This document shows positions 57,049 to 64,000 of a stretch of DNA of 64,000 nt, piece by piece (the stretch's first letter is position 1; every line of letters starts with the position of its first letter). Source of the stretch: Acerihabitans arboris (GTDB lineage Bacteria > Pseudomonadota > Gammaproteobacteria > Enterobacterales > Enterobacteriaceae). The stretch covers positions 23,116 through 87,115 of the forward strand of contig NZ_WUBS01000021.1 of the NCBI RefSeq assembly GCF_010131535.1. The letters are read 5' to 3'. Below the pieces are notes generated by a model. That model ran no database searches. It was given only the letters and a program-made list of their open reading frames with translations, and had not been told where the DNA came from. The position numbers and the translations under genes were made by a program.

Positions 57049-58029
57049 TTAAAACAAGAAACGATCCTGTTTTCTTGAAGGAGAGAATTCAACGACAGTA
57101 AGGAAGTCATTGAACAGATCGCCAGCTTTGTTAAGTTGTCCAAGCAGTAAACCTGCTTCTTCCTCTGGAGATTTTGGACGCAGTTTATCTCGATAGGCGA
57201 TTTCGAGGTGATTGTACTGCGACTTGAAGACGCTTTCTTCGTTGGTCTGAACTGGATGGAGGTGGAGACTATGGACAATAAGGTTTCGGCGCTGAAGAAG
57301 CCACTTCAAACCATCCTCTTTTTCCGAAGTCTGGAACGATCTTAGCCGCTTCCAGCTCGTGCTATTTTTCAATAGATCATCCATCGGGACCGCGTTTAAG
57401 TGAATGCGATCCATAACCGAGGTAAAGCCGTTTTGGTCGAACTTACGAATATTGAAGAAAGAGAAATCCAACACCTGCCCGAGCCGGTCCCAGAATGAAT
57501 ACAGCCAAATATACGCTGCCTCCGCGTGCTCCCAAAAAGCAGCTTGCGCTTGCTCGATAAACCAAACTTGTTTAGTCGGGTTGTCGGGAAAATTTAGCAG
57601 GTTCGGGTGTGCCGTAATAAGTGAGGAGCCCGCCTGAAACAGGTGAGCACGTATGACCGATTTGCGAGCTCGTGAGAAGACTGAAAACACTTCACGCATG
57701 ACGGCTTCTGGGTAATTATCGCCGGGCGGGATTTTTTGTTCCTGATCTTCGGTCACTATATAGAATTCTGGCGGCCCGCCCAAGTGTTCAATAACTTGAT
57801 TGACGCGTTTATCGAATACCCCCTTATCGCTTTCCAGACAGAGTTTAGCAAACTGGCCTTGCTGGGCTGTCGCTTCGTATTGTGCAAGCACTAACGACTC
57901 ATTTGCGATAAGGGTTACCGCGTTGGCAAGCACTGCATAACGTCTGTCTTGTTCATCTGTGATTTTTCCGTTTTCGACCATTATCCTTTGACTACCCTCC
58001 TCATTGCGTTGCTTCATTCGCATCGTCAT
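57049..58029 (-). CDS. HEPN-motif protein of unknown function
   Basis: 326 residues, mostly helical. Near residues 248-253 it has R-N-L-I-V-H, a canonical RNxxxH (Rx4H) HEPN ribonuclease motif, set in a helix-rich region with YIWLYSFWDRLGQVLDFSF upstream, a pattern like Cthe_2314-type HEPN proteins. HEPN proteins are common RNase toxins or effectors in toxin-antitoxin and anti-phage systems. No MNT-type nucleotidyltransferase partner is next to it. It is divergent from the Fic operon. ATG 58029 is preferred to the open-frame TTG (58047); ATG 57981 is also possible. The specific function is unknown. Confidence 0.65.
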   Translation of the reverse strand: MTMRMKQRNEEGSQRIMVENGKITDEQDRRYAVLANAVTLIANESLVLAQYEATAQQGQFAKLCLESDKGVFDKRVNQVIEHLGGPPEFYIVTEDQEQKIPPGDNYPEAVMREVFSVFSRARKSVIRAHLFQAGSSLITAHPNLLNFPDNPTKQVWFIEQAQAAFWEHAEAAYIWLYSFWDRLGQVLDFSFFNIRKFDQNGFTSVMDRIHLNAVPMDDLLKNSTSWKRLRSFQTSEKEDGLKWLLQRRNLIVHSLHLHPVQTNEESVFKSQYNHLEIAYRDKLRPKSPEEEAGLLLGQLNKAGDLFNDFLTVVEFSPSRKQDRFLF

Positions 58030-58164
58030 GGCTACTCTCACGAACAAAATTCATCATAGAAAGCATGTATGCCATGTACTTTCTGTAGACCTTGACCTTT
58101 AAGCTCGGTGGAGACAACAAGCCAGTATCTTGCTATACTTTGAACGTAAATAGGAGATTTTTCG

Positions 58165-58428
58165 ATGACTAAAATGGCCGCTGTAAGTGTTGCAAGTCGA
58201 GTTCGCAGGCTTGCTAGATCCCATAAAGTCACAGCTGAACGTGACGGCATGAGCCGTATGGCCGTGGCTATTACCCGTCTGGCTGGTGACGTCGTCGAGT
58301 TGGATAACGTTGAGCAGTTACTCGTCAATCTCAAAAGAAAAGGCGTGCTGAGCAAGTCTGAGACCCTGACGCTCCAGGGGGGGTACCTTCAGGAGAAAAG
58401 GCGTTCCAAGAAAAAAATTAGCGTATGA
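58165..58428 (+). CDS. Small protein preceding Fic gene, probable antitoxin
   Basis: 87 residues, basic at both ends (MTKMAAVSVASRVRRLARSH; EKRRSKKKISV) and with a helical middle (VVELDNVEQLLVNLKRKGVLS). AGGAGA lies about 9 bp before the ATG. Its stop overlaps the Fic start by ATGA, the usual coupling of antitoxin and toxin. I do not see the class I Fic inhibitory motif ([S/T]xxxE[G/N]), so it either inhibits in another way or binds DNA as an autoregulator. Function is inferred from context only. Confidence 0.55.
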   Translation: MTKMAAVSVASRVRRLARSHKVTAERDGMSRMAVAITRLAGDVVELDNVEQLLVNLKRKGVLSKSETLTLQGGYLQEKRRSKKKISV

Positions 58429-59189
58429 GTTTCGATCCCTTTGGCGATTTCGAAACTGCTGGATATCTCCAAAATTCGCTACTGCTCAAAGATCCCGTTG
58501 AAGTAAAAGAGTCAGAGCATCTTTCGTTCGAATTGAGTATCGAAGATGCTCTTGCCTACTTGGCTAAAAAGAGGCCCATCGACTACCAGAGCGTACTCAA
58601 AGTTCACGAGATCCTTTTCTCCGATTTTTATCATTGGGCAGGAAAAGCTCGTAACGAGCTTGTGCCGCATCTAGCCGTTTTCAAAGGCCCGCATGACGAT
58701 CCTCATAGCATCGCTTTCGAGCACCCGGATTTGATCAAAAGGTCTATCGACTATGCACTTCAGTTAGCAACTGACAAGAAGCGCTTCAGAGATCGGCCTG
58801 GCGAGGTGATGGGCCAATTGGCTTTTGCACACCCCTTCTTGGACGGCAATGGCCGCACTATTTTACTTGTCTTTATGGAACTCTCCTATCGTGCCAAATT
58901 CGCTATCGATTGGTCAAAGACAACCAAGGACGGCTACTTACGGGCACTCAGCGACGAAATCCGGGAGCCTTTCAAGGGACATCTCGATAATTACCTAAAA
59001 CCGTTCGTGGTGGACATATCCAGTCGTGACGCGTGGCCTGAGATCATAAGTGGTATCAGGGGCTTAGATGGCTTAGACAAAGAAGATATCGTGTACGAGA
59101 GTCTGGACAATCCAGACGTCAAACAGACTTATAATACATATAGAACACAATCTCTGGACACGCCTGTTCCTCCTGAATTTGACGACTGA
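58425..59189 (+). CDS. Fic/Doc family protein, probable toxin
   Basis: 254 residues with a Fic domain over about 45-200. SDFYHWAGKAR (about 66-76) is the usual leading segment, and the core motif is HPFLDGNGRT at 136-145. Fic enzymes transfer AMP or other phosphate-containing groups to target proteins. The canonical motif continues GNGRxxR; here the second arginine is leucine (GNGRTILL), a variant that may alter nucleotide use. The C-terminal 60 residues are acidic and without a known fold. Coupled to a small upstream gene, it looks like a two-gene toxin-antitoxin operon. Confidence 0.85.
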   Translation: MSFDPFGDFETAGYLQNSLLLKDPVEVKESEHLSFELSIEDALAYLAKKRPIDYQSVLKVHEILFSDFYHWAGKARNELVPHLAVFKGPHDDPHSIAFEHPDLIKRSIDYALQLATDKKRFRDRPGEVMGQLAFAHPFLDGNGRTILLVFMELSYRAKFAIDWSKTTKDGYLRALSDEIREPFKGHLDNYLKPFVVDISSRDAWPEIISGIRGLDGLDKEDIVYESLDNPDVKQTYNTYRTQSLDTPVPPEFDD

Positions 59190-59303
59190 AAATGCCAAAG
59201 GGTCATCTATAGGCCAACAGTTTCCACGCTCCTAGGGCCATTCCAAACAGGATTTGGAAATGTCCGGCATTATACTGATGCACTACACACCGAGAAAAAG
59301 GAA

Positions 59304-59849
59304 TTAATCCACCCGTGTTTGACGATTCTGCGAGTATATATAACGAAACTTATCTCCGTAGATAGATTCCGTCTCCAGCACAAAGTCCAGTCGATATGGA
59401 GACAATGAAGCCCATTTCAAACGAAGCAGATCTCCCGCGCAGCTTCTATCTCCCCCCCGGGCTTCAATCAAAAAAATTTCTTCCCCAACCTTGAAAGAAT
59501 CGTTGGGACGCGGACCACCGATGATAAAACAACCAACGCGTAGCCCCAAAGCCTGTATTGCTCCAACGAAAATATTATTCTCAACGGCATTAACTGGTTT
59601 GCCATCAACTGTTACGGTAATAGTGGTAACAAACGCTGCTCCCATACCGTTATTGATTGCGTAAATTCCCCATTTGTCTTTTCGACCATCAATGGAGAAA
59701 TACGCATTTATCCTTGGTTCAACCGAAACATGATTATGTTTGATCTGTTCCTTCCCTTGCCAGATAGCAAATCCGAGTGAAATACTGGCGATAAGAATGC
59801 CAACAAAAGCGAGAACAGAGTCCCGATACTCGGTGAGAAAATGACGCAT
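59304..59849 (-). CDS. Small single-pass membrane protein, unknown
   Basis: 181 residues from ATG 59849 (MRHFLTEYRDSVLAFVGIL), which has AGAGAGAA about 9 bp before it. One N-terminal transmembrane helix (about 11-31, SVLAFVGILIASISLGFAIW) is followed by a soluble beta-rich domain (YAINNGMGAAFVTTITVTVDGKPV). This layout, a membrane anchor plus a beta-sandwich-like domain, is frequent among small accessory proteins of genomic islands, but I recognise no family. An earlier in-frame start (60020) would add 57 residues reading into the transposase remnant and is unlikely. Confidence 0.55.
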   Translation of the reverse strand: MRHFLTEYRDSVLAFVGILIASISLGFAIWQGKEQIKHNHVSVEPRINAYFSIDGRKDKWGIYAINNGMGAAFVTTITVTVDGKPVNAVENNIFVGAIQALGLRVGCFIIGGPRPNDSFKVGEEIFLIEARGGDRSCAGDLLRLKWASLSPYRLDFVLETESIYGDKFRYIYSQNRQTRVD

Positions 59850-60347
59850 TATTATTGTTCTCTCTACGCTGAATTTAACAACCCGAGGCATGATAACTGA
59901 TGGGATCGAGCAAAGAAAAGTGTCCTGCTTGGCCTGAAGCGGATTGCTGCTGGCATGGCAGCCGATGCCGTTAACGAGGCGGTGGGTCAAAAATGGAGTA
60001 ACGGAGTTATTGAGGAACATGTAAATTGCCTAAAGAATGTATGGGCGAACTGGGTTCAAGCTTCTGACATGAAGACTATTGGGAGCTATGGCGTGAACGG
60101 ATACACCCCAATTACGAAGAGGATCACAAGTACGTGTGCATCAGCTTTTCTTAGGTCTTCTGCTAGAAAACCGGTCCGTTGCCGGGGCAAAATCCCCCCT
60201 ATCGTCAGCACAGCGATTTTCGCATGTAACAATCCCGGCGGTGCGATTCTGTTATCAAACGCGTTAATGAATTATCAGTGCTGACCAGAGGCTAGGGGAG
60301 CAGCGCCGGCTACAGCTAAATGTCATACTGCCTTACGTACGGTCTAG
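59850..60347. other. Gap with transposase remnant
   Basis: Apart from the ISL3-like fragment listed separately, the 500 bp have no gene. The stretch from 60100 to 60347 is broken in all frames. Confidence 0.4.
59955..60083 (+). pseudogene. ISL3-type transposase, C-terminal remnant
   Basis: One frame reads KWSNGVIEEHVNCLKN and the next frame MYGRTGFKLLT followed by a stop. Together they match the C-terminal hallmark of ISL3-family transposases (WSNGxxEGxVNRLKxxKRxMYGRAxFxLLR), with a short deletion or frameshift between the two parts. No inverted repeats or remaining transposase body were found. Confidence 0.6.
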
Positions 60348-63314
60348 CTATGAAATCGAATATCTCCCCTCGCGTTCTTTAAAGGCCAAGTGTCCGCCTT
60401 CCAATAATGTACAGACTGCCTGACGAATGCCGAACATGTCGCCGTCTGTCAGATTGTGCTCCAGCGAGCCCGATTCATAGGTTATCTGTGGGTAAGGCTG
60501 ACTGGAAGTTCGCTGCGGAAGCGCGATGATTATCTGTTCAGCATCCGTCGAAACAACCAGGTTGGGGTTATGCGTAACAATAATAATTTGTCGTTGCTCC
60601 TTAGCCTTGCGGATGTAGGGAACGAGCTGGAGATAGACCGAAGAATTATCGAGATTTCCCTCCGGCTGGTCTATCAGCAACGGCCGGCTATCGTCGCCGT
60701 CCATAAGCAGATACAACACCAACAGGGCGATCCCCCGTGTACCCGGGGAGAGATGTTCAAGATCCGTGCCGCCGTAACGGATTTTATAAGTCGTTCGAAC
60801 GTGGTCGGTGGAGTACATCCAGTCTAGAAGGTCGATCAATTTAAGGGACGGAGCAGCAAAATGCGACATAAATACGGCCGGGTCAATAAGTTTGGACAAT
60901 GCTTCCATCTCGTTTTTGATCTTTATGAGATCACCTGAGGACCATGCTGGCGAGAGGTGTTCAATCGCGAACGCCTCAATCTCATCTTTCAGCACTTGAG
61001 CCCCTGCCTTTCTCAGGTCAAAAAAACGGGAGGCTTTTTCGAGCCATGCCCGTGTGTCCACGCTGTAACCTGCTGAAAGCTCAAACTTCATTTCAGGACT
61101 CAGCCTTTCCAACTGGCGCTGCATGGGAGCGTACAGTTCATGCAGGCCGGCTTCGTCCTGTGCCAGTGCCTGGTAATACTTCATGTAAGAGCTGTCCCGT
61201 TCAGTTTCCTTGCTGTTCAGTAACTGGCGGGTCCTGCTGTCTAGTGTCTCAATTTCTTTCTGGATTCGGGAGGCGTCTGCTTCCGAGGAGGCGATTTTTT
61301 GCTGAAGCTCAAACAGTCGTTTTTTGTTGCTTTCATCCTGCTGCAGGGATGCCTTCATCTCCTCGAGTCGTTTGCCAATGTCCCAAGCGGTCTTTCCGTC
61401 ACGCTGCCAAGTTGCTTCACTACCCGTTTTTGCCTCAATTTCGCTCTGTGTGCTCATGGCTTTTTCGGCCAACGTGGCGGCGATAGTTGGGTCCCAGCGG
61501 GGGTGAAGTCGTTCCAGTTCCTCCTGCGTGCATTCCTCTGCGAGCTGAGAGGCAGAGATCAGTTCTGTGACAGTGCGACGGGTCCTCTCAATGAGATCTT
61601 GGTAAGATTGTAAAAAGTCATCCAGCCTCCTTTTTTTCCGCCCCAGTCCGGTGATTTCGCCTTCAATCCCACGAAGGATGCGTTGCTCTTCGTCCAATTG
61701 CTTCAGAAACTTTTCATCAACCGTGGCAATGATGGATGGAAGCTGGACGCGCATTTCCTCGATCTGTTTCAGAAGTTGTTCCCGGTTAGCAATCTTTTCC
61801 GGTTTCTGCGCTAAGGCAGCGTGCAGCCGATCAATTTCCCGGTTGAGGGCAGCAATGTCTCCGCGATACTCATCTTGCCTCTGTTGGGAAGCTGATTCAC
61901 GCGCAGAACGCAGTTCTTCAAAACTGGAATAACCTTCACGGTGTACATGGTCGAGGTGGGAGAACACGACTTCTTCGATGGCAACTTGAAGTTCATTGCC
62001 ATCATGATCTATGGAGCACAGTCGCTCCACGAAGTCCTGTGACAAGTAGCGAACCAGTGGTCTGGACACCTGATGAGGGCTGTCTGTGAGGGTAGCGTCC
62101 GTTTTGGTCCCACTGCCCCATGTTAGACCAACCTTCATGCCGGTAAGTAGGCGTTTTCCTTTAATAATAAATGATGACTGTGACTTGGGATCTGGTGGCA
62201 CGCCGGCAGCAAAGGCGATCAAATCAGCAATGGCCGTTTTCCCTGCACCCTTTTCACCAATAATGGCGACCAATCCCGGATTCAGTCTAACTGATGACTG
62301 TGAAAACCATCCACTATCAGGCTGAATATGAATTTCCGAGATCAGGCGGCTCTGGTCGGTCAACCCCGGCCGTGATTTACCAATATATACCCTGCAATCC
62401 GGTTCCCATATCACCTGCCTGAGTCCTTCGAACGTCGGATCAGCTTTTATCCAGCAGTTGCGCTCGAGATCCGGCATGAAAAGCTTTTCCAGCGTGTGTG
62501 CATCTGAACCGTGCAGGCAGGGTTTTAGGGAACGATACATGACCCGGATCTTTTCAGGAGTCGTGCCCGCCTTTTTGCCCAGATAATATTCCCGGTCCGT
62601 TGACGAACCCGAAAAGATAAAATCACTATGCAGTAATAACTGATCCCGAGTAGAAGCAAATCCGTCAGCCGGAAGCCCACTGATGCCATCTTTGCCGTTG
62701 GCAACCCCTACGAGACAGTTTTTCATCAGCCAGCCGTCGTTCCTGAACCACTTAATGATAATTTCGTAGGAAGGTTTAAACTGCAAGACACCATATTTGT
62801 AGGCAGCTTCATCGTCTCCCGCAAATCCCTGAGCGCGAGCGAAGGCGATCAAGTCATTTCGGATACAGCCGTAACTCTGCTGACCGTCTCCAACTGGCGA
62901 GGTATATTCGATCTTAAGATTGGCAAGTGCCCGTTTTATCTTTTGAATATGATCTGGATCGCTTGGGTCAATTAGCAAATGTATATTGAGTGCTTTTCCA
63001 TCTTTTGTAGCCGGTTGGGCACGGAATTCGATGTTGGGCAGGATGAAATCAACACTTTGTAGCCTTGGTTTTTCAGGATCATTCCGTTCTCGGTAAAGTC
63101 TTTCATAGCCGTCAATGGTCATGTAATCGGTAATTCCGATAACGGAAATTCCCATACCTTGCGCCGTTGTCTCTAGCGCCGTCACATAGGCGTCCCAAGT
63201 GATACCAGAGAATGAGTCGCCGAGTTTACTCTCCGGCGTGTGAACATGAAGATCCCAGCGTCGCCATTCGGAACCCAAGGGATATTTCGAACTAAGTAGC
63301 TCATTTTTATTCAT
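60348..63314 (-). CDS. PHP-domain SMC/ABC-type ATPase, TrlF-like
   Basis: 988 residues joining two enzymes. The N-terminal 300 residues are a PHP phosphoesterase domain: WDLHVHTPESK at 20-30 (metal ligands His23 and His25), GITDYMTIDGYE at 60-71 and HGSDAH at 268-273. Then an SMC/RecN/ABC-type ATPase: Walker A GEKGAGKT at 353-360, a long Glu/Arg-rich coiled coil (about 470-790), an ABC-signature-like LSPGTRG at 855-861, Walker B LLIDQPEGNLDN at 879-890 and the H-loop THNPN at 914-918. The same build occurs in the TrlF family. Similar coiled-coil ATPase-nuclease proteins occur in anti-phage islands. A role in cleaving invading nucleic acid or nucleotides is inference. Confidence 0.85.
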   Translation of the reverse strand: MNKNELLSSKYPLGSEWRRWDLHVHTPESKLGDSFSGITWDAYVTALETTAQGMGISVIGITDYMTIDGYERLYRERNDPEKPRLQSVDFILPNIEFRAQPATKDGKALNIHLLIDPSDPDHIQKIKRALANLKIEYTSPVGDGQQSYGCIRNDLIAFARAQGFAGDDEAAYKYGVLQFKPSYEIIIKWFRNDGWLMKNCLVGVANGKDGISGLPADGFASTRDQLLLHSDFIFSGSSTDREYYLGKKAGTTPEKIRVMYRSLKPCLHGSDAHTLEKLFMPDLERNCWIKADPTFEGLRQVIWEPDCRVYIGKSRPGLTDQSRLISEIHIQPDSGWFSQSSVRLNPGLVAIIGEKGAGKTAIADLIAFAAGVPPDPKSQSSFIIKGKRLLTGMKVGLTWGSGTKTDATLTDSPHQVSRPLVRYLSQDFVERLCSIDHDGNELQVAIEEVVFSHLDHVHREGYSSFEELRSARESASQQRQDEYRGDIAALNREIDRLHAALAQKPEKIANREQLLKQIEEMRVQLPSIIATVDEKFLKQLDEEQRILRGIEGEITGLGRKKRRLDDFLQSYQDLIERTRRTVTELISASQLAEECTQEELERLHPRWDPTIAATLAEKAMSTQSEIEAKTGSEATWQRDGKTAWDIGKRLEEMKASLQQDESNKKRLFELQQKIASSEADASRIQKEIETLDSRTRQLLNSKETERDSSYMKYYQALAQDEAGLHELYAPMQRQLERLSPEMKFELSAGYSVDTRAWLEKASRFFDLRKAGAQVLKDEIEAFAIEHLSPAWSSGDLIKIKNEMEALSKLIDPAVFMSHFAAPSLKLIDLLDWMYSTDHVRTTYKIRYGGTDLEHLSPGTRGIALLVLYLLMDGDDSRPLLIDQPEGNLDNSSVYLQLVPYIRKAKEQRQIIIVTHNPNLVVSTDAEQIIIALPQRTSSQPYPQITYESGSLEHNLTDGDMFGIRQAVCTLLEGGHLAFKEREGRYSIS

Positions 63315-64000
63315 TGTTGTGTCCAGTCAACTGAGTTTTCCGCGACGAAAACAGTAGAATCCATTTCTTAAGGAGAAGGGATGCTGCTTAAGGTCAAATT
63401 AGATCAAAATTTCCTCGCTTACAACATGCCCAGAATGCAGCCTGTCAAATTTTTGATTATTATCATGAAATTATGACGTGCACGTATTACGCATACGGAG
63501 GACATACAGACTAGAAATGACCAAAGGCGGTGGGGACATGCATAGGTACACAGATTTGGTGGTGTAAGACACTGGTCTCGCTGAAAACAGCCCCAGCAAA
63601 ATATGCCTGCATACGCTAGGGTGTGCTGTAGTTTTCAGAACTATTTTCTGGGGAAAATTTGGGACAATTTGCACGCCAAACTATGCCATTCCATGCCCGA
63701 ATCGAATACTATCGCAGTAGAGCGTGAATAACTTAATACCATGAAAAATAATGATAAAAGCCAAATGTGCTCTCTTTAAGTTTCCCCTACAACAACACAA
63801 TCGGGGTATGCTCCAGTAGCGGCAGAAAGCCAGATTCAACATCTGCCCCGCAGTAAAATGGGAGCCAAGCATGCCGATGTCGGCATCGCTGATATAAGGT
63901 CGTAATTCATCGGAAAAGTTGTCCACTCCACCCAACATGGTCTTTCTTTAAGGTTCCTACACCGAAAAAGGAAGCGCCATGTTAAGCAGAGAGGACCATC
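63315..64000. other. Low-GC region at the window end, no confident gene
   Basis: About 690 bp without a supported gene. On the minus strand a frame read from 63938 (GGVDNFSDELRPYISDAD, then GMLGSHFTAG) appears protein-like, and a frame change would continue as ADVESGFLPLLEHTPIVLL followed by a stop. This may be the broken 3' end of a gene that lies beyond or within the window edge. I do not recognise it. Confidence 0.3.

Overview
The window is a stretch of enterobacterial (Enterobacterales, Gammaproteobacteria) chromosome. Gene content and order follow the recO-pdxJ to guaA segment of the Escherichia coli map (about 56-57 min), and most proteins align end to end with E. coli counterparts known from memory. 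The backbone is GC-rich with strong third-position bias. pilW, a protealysin/emfourin pair and a zevAB-like metal pair recall Serratia/Yersinia/Pectobacterium/Sodalis relatives more than E. coli. I cannot fix the genus from sequence alone.

Layout. 1-8 kb: end of recO, pdxJ-acpS, ferredoxin yfhL, an inserted gtrA-type gene behind an 8-bp tandem repeat, the divergent yfhH-murQ pair, pgpC, tadA and mltF. 8-16.5 kb: purL behind a PurR box, the sRNA gene glmY with a sigma-54 promoter and two GlrR operators, its regulators glrK-qseG-glrR, then glnB. 16.7-24.5 kb: glyA, csiE, a zevAB-like pair with a Zur-like operator, an orphan Ig-domain gene of lower GC, suhB and trmJ. 24.6-30.8 kb: iscR-iscS followed directly by pepB (iscU, iscA, hscB, hscA, fdx and iscX are absent here), sseB, sseA, ndk. 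31-40.3 kb: rlmN, pilW, rodZ, ispG, hisS, yfgM, bamB, der, yfgJ. 40.2-51.3 kb: a block between yfgJ and xseA that E. coli lacks, with emfourin and protealysin, two GNAT acetyltransferases, lacZ with divergent lacI (lac-type CRP site and operators but no lacY/lacA), mqo and an MdtG-like exporter. 51.3-56.2 kb: xseA, guaB, guaA.

56.2-64 kb is an accessory island anchored at the 3' end of guaA, a known integration hotspot. It has lower GC and holds the tail of a conjugation gene (trbI) plus a DUF2274 gene, a HEPN-motif protein, a two-gene Fic toxin/antitoxin-like operon, a small membrane protein, a decayed ISL3-type transposase end and a 988-residue PHP-domain plus SMC/ABC-type ATPase (TrlF-like). 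I read it as a decayed integrative element now carrying defence or toxin genes. It is the best place to look for something undescribed.

Shared themes: PurR-like boxes precede purL, glyA and guaB (purine and one-carbon supply); GlrK/QseG/GlrR sits beside its target glmY; hisS-yfgM-bamB-der and pilW-rodZ-ispG keep their enterobacterial operon order. No tRNA, rRNA, CRISPR array or intact insertion sequence was seen.
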